64,000 bases of DNA from assembly GCA_019828595.1 (NCBI GenBank), contig JAHQRK010000006.1:2046001-2110000 (forward strand). The letters run 5' to 3'. The notes under the pieces were generated by a model. It worked only from the letters and a program-made list of their open reading frames with translations, had not been told where the DNA came from and ran no database searches. Position 1 is the first letter of the stretch. Every line of letters begins with the position of its first letter. This DNA is from Aphanomyces cochlioides (taxonomy: Eukaryota; Oomycota; Saprolegniomycetes; Saprolegniales; Verrucalvaceae). Positions 38,085-49,390 of the stretch are shown piece after piece. A program made the translations under genes and the position numbers.

Positions 38085-41000
38085 TTAAGCGCCACTGGAG
38101 GCAGTACTGAGTTCATAAAAAGCACCACTGCCCTTCTCAAGGAGCGTCTTGGGCGAATCGCATTGAACCACTTGACCGCGCTCAAAGACCATGATGCGAT
38201 CGCAGTTCATGACGCTCTCCAGACGATGGGCAATGATCAAAACCGTCGACGATGCAAACGAGGTGCGAATAACTTGTTGGAGGTGAGCATCGGTCGCCGC
38301 ATCTGTCGACGCAGTGGCTTCGTCCAGGACGAGAATCTTTGCGCGGCAGAGCAGAGCACGTGCAAGGCAAAGAATTTGGCGTTCTCCTGCACTAAAATTT
38401 GCTCCGTGTTCATCCACATCGGCACCAAGGGCGACACGATCGGCCATATTCACTTGACGAAGGACACTCCAGAGATCATCGTCACCATGATCGCCTGTGG
38501 GGTCCAAGTAGTTGCGCAAAGGGCCTTGAAAGAGCACTGGCGATTGCGGAATGATCGCAAGACGGCTGCGCAATGTTTGGACACCAACAGTCGAGATGTC
38601 GACGCCATCGATACGAATCGAGCCGCTCGATAGCTCATACATGCGGAAGAGTGCCATCGTCAGACTCGACTTGCCGGCGCCTGAGCGACCCACGAGGCCG
38701 ATCTTTTCGCCGTCAGCAATCGAAACATTCACGCGCTGGAGCACCAAAGGTCCCGCCTCCTTGTACTTGAACGACACCTGGTCGAATTCAATCTTGCCGC
38801 TTGTCGGCCATGCCTTGGTGACGCTGCCGGGTAGAACTCGCGGTGGCTCGGAAGCCACGGCGGCGTATTCCGCCACGCGTTCTGGGGCGACCATCTGCGT
38901 CTCCAAGATGGACCAGAGCGCGACAACCATCTCGAGCACGGGGAAAATACCAAAACTGTAGTTGAGCACGAGCCCAATGACCCCTGGAGAGAGAACGAGA
39001 CGCATGGCGACCAGCGAGAGGGCAATCGCAAGGAGCGTGCACGCTGAAAAGAGCTGCGTTCGAAGGGTAAACCACAGCGAAGCGACTTGTGCAGTCACGA
39101 ACGCTTCGTTGGTGCGATCGACGTTGGCGTGATGGCGCTCTTCGAGGCGAGCGACATGAGCGGGGCCAAATGCACGGACAACATCCGCGCCGTCGATCGC
39201 TTCTGCCGTCAAGTTGAGCAATGGCGACTTGGTCACAGTGTTGACGCGCTCGATGGCTCGTGCGGAGCGGAGGTAGAAGGCGGCCATGCGGTAGTACAAA
39301 TAGAGGAGCGGAAGAACGAGGAATGCCATGCTGTGCATCGCAATGATCGTCGTGCCGATGGTCGACACGGCGGCAGCAGCCAGAGCGAGGAACGCCGCTG
39401 CGGCCGATGGAATACGAGTGTCGATGGAAGTCATGTCGTTGCCGTAACGATTCAGGATGCGTCCGACGGGATTAGCGTCAAAGAAACCCATGGGCGCTCG
39501 AAAGAGCGCCGCCGTCATGGACTCAAAGCAAACCCGAGACGCTCGCAAGCCAGCAAGCCAGCCGACGGCAGCTCTGGCGACGGACAAGACACAGCCCGAG
39601 AGGACCAAAATGCTGTAGATGGTCAAGTATGCGCCAGATTCAGCGAGGAATGTCGCTGGGGTCACATGCGCCGCCGTGTTGGACCACGTACTGAGCCAGA
39701 GATCCCCCGCGACTTGCATGAGCTGGTTAGCCACGAGGAGAATCAAAACGCCAAGCAGCATGGGCCATCCGCCGCTGGCAACAATGTACGACCAGAAGAC
39801 AGCAGCAGACACGCGACCTTCCGACCGCGCTTCATCGACAATGAGCTTCCCAGAGAGGATGCGCCTGCCATCGTCGTCGTGCGATTCATCCAAGTCGTGG
39901 AAAAGCAACGCCGCATCGGCCGACAGCGCGACGGGAGATTTCACCACGGGGCCAACTTCGACAACAACAGCGTGCGTCTCATTGACTACAGAAGGGCGCA
40001 CGACGACTGGAGCCACGACCGGTGGTTCCTCGTCAGGCTGCTCGTCTCGAGCTTTGACATGATCCATGAGATGGCCATCCTCGACGCAAATCGTTCGGTG
40101 GACATGCGGGGAGTGGATGATGTCGGCGTTGTGCGTGACGAGGACGACCGTCTTGTTTTGCAAGAGGCCGCAGATGCACTGCGCAAAGATTTCCCGCTGG
40201 ACAGCAGCATCGACGGCAGCAAGCGGCGCGTCCAAGATGAAGATATCTGCGTCGCTGTAGCACGCACGCGCTAGACTGATGCGCGCTTGCTGTCCGCCCG
40301 AGAGATTCATGCCTCTCACACCAACTTCAGTGCGGTCGCCGGCTGGAAAGCCCGCCAAGTCGGTCGTGAGGCCACATGCTGCGACGACGGCGTTGTACTT
40401 GCGACGGTCGTAAGGCTGGCCGAACAAAATGTTGTCTCGGATCGTCATGTGCTGAATCCATGGCTTCTGAGGCACGTAAGCGACGCTTCCGCCGAGAGAA
40501 ACGGAGCCGCGGTGGGTCGTCAGTTCGCCCAAAAGAGCTTGGCACAGTGCAGACTTGCCGTGGCTGACGGGGCCATGCACCACGACGAGTTCTCCGCGGC
40601 GGATCGTCAAGTTGACGCTGTCAAACAGGACCGACGACGCATCCCAACCAAACGCTGCGTCTTGAACCACAATGGAGCCAGCGCTGGCTGCCAAATCTCC
40701 CATCGGGCGCTTCTCGTCCAAGTCGAGGAAGTTTTGCATGCGCTGGAGAGCGACGACTGCTTGCATGAGACTGACGAGCGCCGACGGCAATCCCATCATG
40801 GGGTATTTCAACATGTTGAAGAGCGACATGGCCGTGAAGATCTTGCTCACGCTCAGCGTTTCTTCCATCACGATCGTGTACGTGAAGAATGAGACGAGTG
40901 TGACGATGACGGGCGTCGTGAACATGAGCGCGGTCTGCATCGCTTCCGCGAGGACGTAATGGCCCAACGTCTTGAGCTCCGTCTTGCGCAGCGCGTCGAT

Positions 41001-41897
41001 CTTGGCTTCAAAGCGCTCTTCCCATGCTTGAAGCTTGACAATCTTCATCGCACTGAAGATATCCGCCACGGCTTTCATGCGCGCGTCTTTCTCGCCCATG
41101 TATTTTGTCAAAATGGAGCGTTGGAGCATCGTGATGCCATGGTTGACCACGAAGGCAAAGACGAGCGCGCCCGAGCCGACGAACGCTGCCCATCCAATGA
41201 CGTTGTAGAGCATGTTGAGCGTCACGACAATCATGATCGGCGACGACCACACTGCGCTGATCCGTGACGAGAGCGTCGTAATCCACTGCATGTCGGAGGA
41301 AAAAAGATTCGCAATGTCGCCGGCGCCGCCTTTTTCCCGCCGACGCGCGCCATCCAGTCGGAGAGTCTTCTGGAAAAGCATGTGCTGCAATGCACCAGCG
41401 ACGCGCGCGATGACCAGCGTCGTGAGGTAGTCAGCATGGACAGTCACGAACGCGGAGGCAATCTTGGCCATGAAGAGAAACCCAATCGCTTGGGCAACGA
41501 CATCCATTTGAAAGTCCGAGCCTTCGATCGCCTGCAAGATCTGCTGCAAGGCGAGCGGCGGGATGTACGACAAGACAATCACCGCAATCTGGAGTCCAAT
41601 GATCATCAGCGCTGTGGATCCATGCGTGGCGATGAACGCCGAGAGGAGCGACTTGGTGCGGGCAAACGCCGCTTCAAACGCAGTCCCGAGCGGTGCGCAT
41701 TGGTTCTCCGGTGCGAGCGGCCACAAGTCTTCCGGGTCGAGCCGTCGGCGACTTCCCGTGTAGAGCAATGGACTCGCCCATCCAAAGACGAGCTTGGATG
41801 CAAAGCCTGCCGAGGCAGTGGGCGGTGCCGCGCTTCTCGGCTTGGACACGCTGGCGGCGGCGAGGGAGTCATACGACGGTTGCGTCGCCTTGGTCAT
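38085..41897 (-). CDS. ABCC (MRP-type) transporter 2
   Basis: A single ORF of 1270 residues from ATG 41897. The frame stays open upstream but without another ATG near a good context, and MTKATQPSYDSLAAAS resembles an MRP start. It has TMD1-NBD1-TMD2-NBD2 layout. The core entry is FASKLVFGWASPLL then RRLDPEDLWPL. NBD1 has a degenerate Walker A GPVSHGKSA, signature LSGGQQARISLARA and ILDAPLAAVD with Ala at the catalytic position. NBD2 has GRSGAGKSS, FSAGERQILCLARA and ILVLDEATASTD. It is clearly paralogous to 25093-29022, in the same orientation, separated by the vWA-RBR pair and the secreted proteins. An exporter of anionic conjugates or xenobiotics; substrate unknown. Confidence 0.92.
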   Translation of the reverse strand: MTKATQPSYDSLAAASVSKPRSAAPPTASAGFASKLVFGWASPLLYTGSRRRLDPEDLWPLAPENQCAPLGTAFEAAFARTKSLLSAFIATHGSTALMIIGLQIAVIVLSYIPPLALQQILQAIEGSDFQMDVVAQAIGFLFMAKIASAFVTVHADYLTTLVIARVAGALQHMLFQKTLRLDGARRREKGGAGDIANLFSSDMQWITTLSSRISAVWSSPIMIVVTLNMLYNVIGWAAFVGSGALVFAFVVNHGITMLQRSILTKYMGEKDARMKAVADIFSAMKIVKLQAWEERFEAKIDALRKTELKTLGHYVLAEAMQTALMFTTPVIVTLVSFFTYTIVMEETLSVSKIFTAMSLFNMLKYPMMGLPSALVSLMQAVVALQRMQNFLDLDEKRPMGDLAASAGSIVVQDAAFGWDASSVLFDSVNLTIRRGELVVVHGPVSHGKSALCQALLGELTTHRGSVSLGGSVAYVPQKPWIQHMTIRDNILFGQPYDRRKYNAVVAACGLTTDLAGFPAGDRTEVGVRGMNLSGGQQARISLARACYSDADIFILDAPLAAVDAAVQREIFAQCICGLLQNKTVVLVTHNADIIHSPHVHRTICVEDGHLMDHVKARDEQPDEEPPVVAPVVVRPSVVNETHAVVVEVGPVVKSPVALSADAALLFHDLDESHDDDGRRILSGKLIVDEARSEGRVSAAVFWSYIVASGGWPMLLGVLILLVANQLMQVAGDLWLSTWSNTAAHVTPATFLAESGAYLTIYSILVLSGCVLSVARAAVGWLAGLRASRVCFESMTAALFRAPMGFFDANPVGRILNRYGNDMTSIDTRIPSAAAAFLALAAAAVSTIGTTIIAMHSMAFLVLPLLYLYYRMAAFYLRSARAIERVNTVTKSPLLNLTAEAIDGADVVRAFGPAHVARLEERHHANVDRTNEAFVTAQVASLWFTLRTQLFSACTLLAIALSLVAMRLVLSPGVIGLVLNYSFGIFPVLEMVVALWSILETQMVAPERVAEYAAVASEPPRVLPGSVTKAWPTSGKIEFDQVSFKYKEAGPLVLQRVNVSIADGEKIGLVGRSGAGKSSLTMALFRMYELSSGSIRIDGVDISTVGVQTLRSRLAIIPQSPVLFQGPLRNYLDPTGDHGDDDLWSVLRQVNMADRVALGADVDEHGANFSAGERQILCLARALLCRAKILVLDEATASTDAATDAHLQQVIRTSFASSTVLIIAHRLESVMNCDRIMVFERGQVVQCDSPKTLLEKGSGAFYELSTASSGA

Positions 41898-42392
41898 GAC
41901 GGGCCAGATCGAATTCCAAAGTGGCAACGACAAAGGCACTGCGCTGTCAATGAACAGTCGAGAGAGGGGGACTTCCACAGGGTTGTTCAACTTTTCCCAG
42001 CCGACGCGGGCCACATGGAGCGGTCTGATAGACTCCACTTCCGAGGTTCAGATCACCCATGAAGAAGCGAGCAAGACGTCTACGGGACCAGATCCACTCG
42101 TAAGCTTCTCTCGATGAGTAAACAATCAAGATGAGCCCACTCCATCGATCCACCTCACGACTACTTACCACTGGTAAGACGCTCGAAGTTCCCATCTCAG
42201 ACGACAGTCTCGAAGAGCGTACTGCACGGTGTTCAATCGAGTTCGACAGGTCAGGGGCCGTCTTGAATCGTCATGGAAAGCGCGACAAGTTCGTGGAAAG
42301 ACACTGACGTCATCTTGACAAGATTGCTGAGAGTAGCTTGTCTTGATGGACGGAACCAAGCGAAGGAAGAGTTGCGTGTGCGCTAATTTTAG
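41898..42392. other. Divergent intergenic region, ABCC2 / IQ protein
   Basis: No gene supported. It should contain both promoters. Confidence 0.4.
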
Positions 42393-45210
42393 ATGCCAGG
42401 CGAAGTCCAGTTGATGCACCACTTGACGCCACTCATGACAAGCAACCATGTCACGATCGTGTTCAACGACCACCCGTCGACGTCGCCAGACAGACACGAC
42501 GACTCGCAGAGTCGATCGCTCGTCCATCGGATCCGACATTCCAAAGTCTGTCGTGGGAAAGCGCAATCCAAGTGGACTTGTTCTCCGCCGTCCGTTGTCC
42601 CTCCCACAACTGCCACTGTCAAGACTTCATTGTCGTCGCCCAAACAGCTGCGCCTCACGCCGACCACTGTCGAAGATGGGAGACGAACAGATGACAACGA
42701 ACTGACAAGTGTTGCCGCTGGGCCAGAGAAGACCCTCGTCCATTCTGTCATTGTCGAGACGATCCGAGCGAGACAACGTACGTCCCGACTCCGGGTTGCA
42801 CAGATCAATGTGAGTGTCCTGTCGCTCCTGGAGTTGAAGTTGATCGTCCGCTTAGGAACTTTTATCCCCCGCGGACGGCTTGGAGACACCAGAGACGCTT
42901 GATGTCGAACACAATATCACAGTCGAGCCTGTCGTGTCCCCCCGCAGCACCGTCGCTTACTCAAGAACTCTCCGTGCAATGTGGAACAGCAAAGAGAGCT
43001 CCAGTCCGTCCCGAACGTCGGCGCCGCCATCGCTCGATATATCGCACGATGCGCTCTCAACTGCCAAAGGCGACGTCGATGTAAGCCAACTCGTCGCGGA
43101 GCTGGAAGTGATCAAAACGATTCTCGTGCGGGAACAATTGCTCCAGCGCATCACAAGACTCAACGACACTGTCAATGCGATCGCCGCTGAATTGTCGGCG
43201 AAGCAACAACCTCCCAAACCCGTCCGCCGAAAAAGTCTTGGACGATCGCAGCTGAACGCCGACGACAACAATCCCGTCGAGGACAAACCGTTGCCGACTC
43301 AACGAGCCAAGGAGGACGCTGTAGACATCGCAAAATTGGAACTGCGCGTCGCGGCGGCCATCAAGGAGCTCGCAACGACCGTCGGCGATTTCCGCAAGGC
43401 GACAGTCGATGTCGTCCACGCCATTCAACGGTGGAGAGCTCTCTTCCATGTCAACCAACACACGAATCGACCTCCCATGCACCACCGCCCGTTCATCTTT
43501 GAAGGCGCAAACTACATGGAGAAGATGGCGCATGACGTGGACGGCTGGTTTGACGGAATTGCACTGCAAGTGCTCCTTGGCACGCCAGTCGTTCCGCATC
43601 CTCTCCTTCTCCCGAGAGATTCCGCGGATGCACTTCAACGTCTCCTTGGACTTCCTCCGCTCCAGTCGTCGACCTTCTTGACGGACAAAGCTCCCGCCGC
43701 GACAGCGCACTCTTCTAAACTGACCGACCAACTCGTCAAGCTATGCAACTTGCCGTCACCGCCGTCCAACATGGACGAAGACTTGGAAATCCAGACCGTC
43801 ACCGCTGTCATCATGTCTGAATGCCAGCCACCCGTCGATTCAACACCGTCGGGACCAGTCTACGATCCCTTTGACACGATCCGACAGTTTCTCGTAAGTC
43901 CAATCGTGAAGTTGAGAGTGTCTTAGATGCATGTAGACTGTCGGGGATGTCTTCGAAGCGGTGCTTAGCGAAAACCAAGAGGTCATTGCGCACAAGCGGC
44001 ATGCACTGCTCCGCCGCCAACAGGACACTGCAAGGGCGAATGTCTGTCTGGCTCATATGGCCACGTCGCGGCCGCTGCATGTCAACACGACCAAGCTCGA
44101 GGCTTTCTTGGAAACCCGCCAGAGCGCCGAGAGAGCATTCGTCGCCACCAAGACGAAAGGCCGCGGCACCGTGCTCGTCCGGAGAAAACCAAAGCGAACG
44201 CGACATCCAACGCACGTCAGTGTCGTCAAGATCCAAGCGCAGTACCGCCAGCACAAATTCCGCGTCGCGGTGTTGGTCGCCCTGCGTGCCTTCTCTCTTC
44301 AAATCCACAGCGCGGCCACTGACATCCAGGTAAGACTCCCGATTCTGCTGCGGTGAAATCGCGTCTAGAGGGTTTACCGTGGCCATCGCGCCAAGAGCAC
44401 AGTGGGCTATGTCCAAGGCCAGCTCTTTGCCCAAGAACGCTTCTACCATTTCAAAGCGCGTGCCATCCAGCGGAGCTATCGCGATTGGCGTCATGCCAAA
44501 CGCGTTGCCGTACCTGCAGCCACTGCCCCTGTTGTCCAAGTACGACCTGGCTGACTCCAGCTCGATTTGATGGTTTCCTGTAGGTGGTCGACGTTCCAAA
44601 AGGCCCATCGCAGACGGAATTGTATCGAGAAGCTGGTCGACGACGGCGCATGGAGCGTGATTTGCTTGCGGCGCAAGAGCGAGCTGAAATGGCAAAACTA
44701 CTTGCAGCTCAAGTCGCTGGCTGCAGAGCGATCCAGCGATGCTTCCGACGGTGTAATCAACGCAAGGCCACGAAGCTGCTTCGAGTGACGAAACGTGTGG
44801 CAAAGGAGTCGAAAGCAGCGACTCGCATTCAATGCTTTGTACGAGGCTGCCTCGCCAAGACACACGCGCGACGGCTCCGGCAAAAGCTCAGCATGGACAC
44901 AATCAACTACAGCTCAACGCTCATCCAGGCCGTCTACCGCGGTCACTGCGTGCGCCAACGGTTGTCCATCATTGGGTCGATGGAAGCCAAGACTTCGAGT
45001 CATTTGCCCGCCGTCGTACTCAAGCCGACAGTCGTGAAGACGCAGCCTGCTGTGCCTCGACGGCAACATCGCCGCTCGGTCGTGACGGTGCCCAAGCCAC
45101 TGCAAAGCCCCCGCGATAAACTTCCCGCCATCAATCGACGCCAACAATCTTCACGAACAGTCTGGGAGGAACTCAAGCTCAAGGAGCCGCGCATTGGAGA
45201 GAATCTTTAA
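42393..45210 (+). CDS. IQ-motif protein, probably calmodulin-binding
   Basis: Five exons (42393-42809, 42856-43893, 43937-44329, 44369-44539, 44584-45210), each a multiple of three and so all introns in phase 0, give 881 residues. The N-terminal third is disordered (Ser/Thr/Pro/Arg). The middle has leucine-rich helices (VSQLVAELEVIKTILVREQL). The C-terminal half carries about six IQ units: VKIQAQYRQHKFRVA, IQRVYRGHRAKSTV, IQRSYRDWRHAKRV, IQRCFRRCNQRKA, IQCFVRGCLAKTHARR and LIQAVYRGHCVRQR. IQ motifs bind calmodulin or centrin; such proteins in flagellated protists are often axonemal or centriolar. That is inference. One IQ unit is split by an intron exactly after its Gln. Confidence 0.75.
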
Positions 45211-46657
45211 TCCACGTAAGAAATCCTTCTGTCATGTTCATCCAACGCCATGGCGCGGCATGTTCAACTTCAGTGGAATCTTGAGTGGGAACACCTTTCC
45301 AACGTCATGTCAAGCTCGAGACATGTTGGATGGGATCAAAGTTGAGCTTGGATGAGTCACAAGATCGCAAGGACGACAACTGAGCTCGCTGGTCCTTTCT
45401 GCTTGCGCCTGTCGGCAGAATGGGTCACGAAGATTTCAATCAAGTCCATGACAACCGTGGACTGTTTGAATGATGAGTGGCCGATAGTAGCATCGTTCAT
45501 GCTGTCGTTCCTGTCGTTTGAGTGTGCTAGCATGGTCAATTCGTGGATCTTGCCATGCAAACACGCCACGGAGTCAGTGAATCGACGAGAAGGCAGGCAA
45601 GATCATGTCTTGCGATGGACTATTCATCCTTCTTCATGATGATAGCCAAGCGTCATACCCGACTGCGTTTGGGACAGATAAGAGCGCTGCCTCGATGCGA
45701 TCGCCTCATGGCTCAGTGACATCTTTCACACCTTTATCACTTGCCAAGCCCCAATCACGAAGAGATCCAAGTGGTGAGAGCGCATCATGCAGAGGTTAAT
45801 CATGGAAATTCAGCATGCTGGAGCAGCTATCCATTAGAACATATTCAATGCATCCTTTCATTTCTTTCGTTCACGGTGATTTGGCTGATACGCAAAGGAG
45901 ATTCTGTTCATGGAGCAACTCATATCAAGTGTATGCGCTTCATGAAAGAATCAATCAGCGGTCTTGAGTGTAATCCTCGTTGCATGATTTCCACTGCTCC
46001 AAGTCATTCGACACGCCAGGTCAGCAGAGACGGCTCAACCGTATTTTGATACCTTCGCCGGTGTATCAGCATGGGACATGGTGTGAAGAACAGTCCTCAA
46101 AGAGGCCTTCTGAGGTCATCCTCGCCCGATCCACTGGTGGCCTCCGAATGTGTCCAGGACTTGTTTGGCTCCATCCCTTGACGACGTCGTTTCTTGAGTG
46201 ACCACGAGGGATACAATCGCGAAACAAATTAGCTCAACACAACCTCTCGATTGGGTTTTGATCATGCGTCCATCGGTCCATAAAGACGGATGGACATATC
46301 AGACTTGGCTAAGCAGCGTCATGGCAACCACCGTCAAGCAACTGGCACATGCTCAGACCGCAGCGCTCTCCACGTCCCACATATACAGACTATTCTACTT
46401 GGCTAATATACATCGCTTACATGCATGGGAGAGGGAAAGACATGGAGAGAGAACGGCCCAAGCACAAGTCCATCGCCTTGTGGAAAAGTGGAAATGATCA
46501 TTTTTCCGGTTAATTCCGGATAAACGCGTATTAACCGGTATATTCCGGATAAGTTTAGAGAAGATCTTTGGGTGGAAGGTCAAGCTTGGCAGACTTGGAT
46601 GAAGCGCTTGACTTCCCACGACATTGTGTGCGACAATGGCTTGGTTTGGTGCTTACA
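45211..46657. other. Intergenic region; dispersed repeat copy B and CCGGAT motifs
   Basis: No gene is supported. 45905-46120 is homologous to 21571-21810. 46501-46557 contains four related strings in a row (ttccggttaattccggataa, then aaccggta and ttccggataag), 100-150 bp upstream of the LRRC9-like gene. Small frames show no family features. Confidence 0.45.
45905..46120. repeat. Dispersed repeat, copy B
   Basis: Collinear with 21571-21810: aactcatatcaagtgta, cttcatga, gatttccactgc, ggctcaaccgt, gataccttcg, and cctcaaagaggccttctga followed by ggtcatcctc. Roughly two thirds identical by eye with small gaps. Confidence 0.45.
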
Positions 46658-49068
46658 ATGAAGGTAGACACAAGCGACAGGCGAGGCGGACCACCAGCGC
46701 GTCGTGGAGATTGAAATCATCTTTGGTCACTTCGAAGAGATCGACTGCCTCGACGAATGTCCAAATTTGTGCAATCTGACGCGTAAGACCACGTTTGGCC
46801 AGAATCCCATGGGTGCTCATATTGGCCTAGTTATTCAATGCCGACTGCAGCGAATTTCACGACTGGAACCAGTCGCACATACTCTCACAAGGCTCTGTCT
46901 AGCAGACCAAGAGTTGACGAAAATTGAGGGACTTTGCTTGCCGAACTTGCGTCAGCTTCTCCTCCATAATAACCACATCCGTGTCATTGAAAATCTAGAG
47001 GGGTAAGTTGGCTCTCCCTTGGTTCATTACTTGATTTGTACTCAAGCGTGCCCAAACTGCAAAAACTATGGCTCCACTCAAATTCTATCTCCACGATTGA
47101 GAACCTCCATAGCTGCACCGATCTCCGCGAGCTTTGGCTACAGGTAGACATTTTCATCGCGCTCTCTTATGACTTGCATCAGGACAACAACATCAGTGCT
47201 TTGGGCGGCCTCGATCAACTCACAAATCTTCATAACTTGGCTCTGTCGAAGAATTACTTGTCACACTTTGAAGAGCTTGCGGTTGGAGTTACCGCACATT
47301 GTCGGCTGGATTCATCGATACTTAGAAACTGAGTCATTTGCCCAATTTATGCAGCTTGACTCTGTCAGACGAAGACTTTGGCTCGAATCCCATCACTCGT
47401 GAGAGCGGCTACAGACTCTTTGTGATCAACCAGCTGAAACAAGTGAGTAGAACTTTGGGTTGAATGGCTTACAGTTGTCTTCAGGTTCGAATTCTAGATG
47501 GTCTCGAGATTCAAACCAAGGACCAGCGAGCTGCTGAAGACGAATACATGAAGAGAGTTCGTGTCGTAGCATGCTGGGGCTTTAACTCTTGGCAGGTTCT
47601 CGATTTCAACGACAAGATTGACACCGTGCAACGTGAACACGAGCAGGAAATGCTCAGCATTGACTCTCGGCGGAATCGGAATAGTTCCCATGCTGAGCTT
47701 CTGAAGCAAGTAAGAGCAATTTCAGAGTCTGTGCATGACTTGGATTGTGTAGGAGCTCCTGACTGCATTTCGAGCGCTCGAGGATTTGGTCACCTCAGGG
47801 CGGAAGACCGTCCAAGACGAACACACGCGACAGCAAGTGATTCGTGCGAAATACGCGACAGCACTTCAGCACAAACTCGAGTCAATCCAGCAAGAATATC
47901 TCGCCCAAATGGACGCCTTGGTTGCCGCCGAGACAGCAGCGATGGCGCATCATGTGAGTTCCAGCTGAAGACGTGCTCTTATCATTGTAGGAAGAACTAT
48001 TTGAGATCCTTGAGGCTCGTATCGCGGCGGAAGAGGCACATGCACTTGCTGTGGCTTCGATTCAAAGATCCACGACCATTTCATTTCAACACTTGTCCGA
48101 CTCGACACCAGACTTTCGCTACATTGCGTCGCTCTTCTTGAATCGCCATGTATATCAACTGCGCTTCAACTCCCCCTTATGGCGTTGACTCTAGGCACAT
48201 GACATGAAAGTCCTCCAGCTTTATAAATGCCATACGACGACACAGTTTGAGCCAACAAGCAGGTCCCCACCACTCTTTCTAGCGTGCTCAACTTCGCTCA
48301 TTCAAGAATTCTTTCATGATCAAAGCACTCGATCTTCGTCGTGGTACACCACAGATCCATATCTTGCCGCGTTCCTCGCCACAAAACACAACCAACCACC
48401 CCCTCCAGATCATAATCACATGCTAGTATGTCTCTGCAACGCTGTCCAAGTTGCGGATCTGCATCTGCCATCTTTGTCGTCATGGGAGGAGCTCTGGCAG
48501 GCTCTAGCCACGGACAACTCGACTTGTGCGGCATCCACATGGACCAAGGTGCGCTTGATCATCTTTTCATGATAGACTTGATTTGTCAAGGTGCATTTCA
48601 AACTATCCAGCGAGAAGCACAGCGGGGCCATATATGTCCCTCCAGTTGCCGCCACTACCACTCAATTGGAAATTACACCTCAGTACTACGCCGTTTGTTC
48701 CATCACGCGAGCATCCATCGACGAAGCTGAGCTTCAGCAGCTGCTCCAAGACGCCGCAAGCGCGACGATGACACCAGGACAAGCAAATGGTCTTGACCAA
48801 ACGGCCGACAATCTCCTCACGCAATGCAATCAGCAAATGCAGCAAGAAGTAGAAACGTACCAGCGACAGCTCTGGGATGATTTGAATCCTGATCGACGAC
48901 GGGGGACAGATGACGTTCAGTGCTTGCAGCAAGCTCTTAGTCAACTGCGCAGTCGCATTCAAGAGGAGCAGAATACGCAGGTAGGTCCAAAATATCGTCG
49001 CGAATGATCTTTTTCTGTAGAAATCCATCTTGCGGGACCTACAGAAGCAGCGTAAACTTCAGCAGTAA
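46658..49068 (+). CDS. LRRC9: LRRC9-like leucine-rich repeat protein
   Basis: Twelve exons sum to 1962 nt, 653 residues. The first exon (46658-46663) is the least certain, because its intron would be only 34 nt. Residues ~1-150 are SDS22-type LRRs: LEPVAHTLTRLCLADQELTK, LPNLRQLLLHNNHIRVIENL, PKLQKLWLHSNSISTIENL, LDQLTNLHNLALSKNYL. The LRR cap reads LPNLCSLTLSDEDFGSNPI then VRILDGLEI, the arrangement of LRRC9. A coiled coil follows (QDEHTRQQVIRAKYATALQH). Next is a globular part (VLQLYKCHTTTQF ... PPLFLACSTSLIQEFF ... SSWYTTDPYLAAFLA) that resembles an ADP-ribosyltransferase fold without obvious catalytic residues, then a Gln-rich helix. LRRC9 is associated with cilia in other eukaryotes, fitting zoospore-forming oomycetes. 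Confidence 0.7.
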
Positions 49069-49118
49069 AGCTTACTCCAGGATGGAAATGCCATGATATT
49101 TAGTGTGCTCTGCTTCAT

Positions 49119-49165
49119 TGATGACAGGGATGAAGTTGCAGGTCTTGGCAGAACTGGCGGGAGGT
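49119..49165 (+). repeat. Duplicated exon fragment upstream of the PWWP-like gene
   Basis: Reads as gatgaagttgcaggtcttgg followed by cagaactggcggga, and matches 49485-49531 inside the next gene (DDRDEVAGPGRTGG) with few changes. A partial tandem duplication, non-coding here. Confidence 0.6.
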
Positions 49166-49390
49166 TTCGTCTAGTAGAAGGGGCTGTACCCGAGTACTGG
49201 ATAATCGAATCGAGATGCATCTTGTGGCGTGGGTTTCATAAACGCTTCCGCGGCAGTGTTCGAGCAATGGCTGAGATGAAGACAATGATCTATCAGGATA
49301 CCTGGTACTGGTTTTGCCATTGTTCCTTTCTGCCAACGATCGTATGGATGTTTATCCGGAAGACGGAGTTTCCCAGTTGCACTTTTGTCC

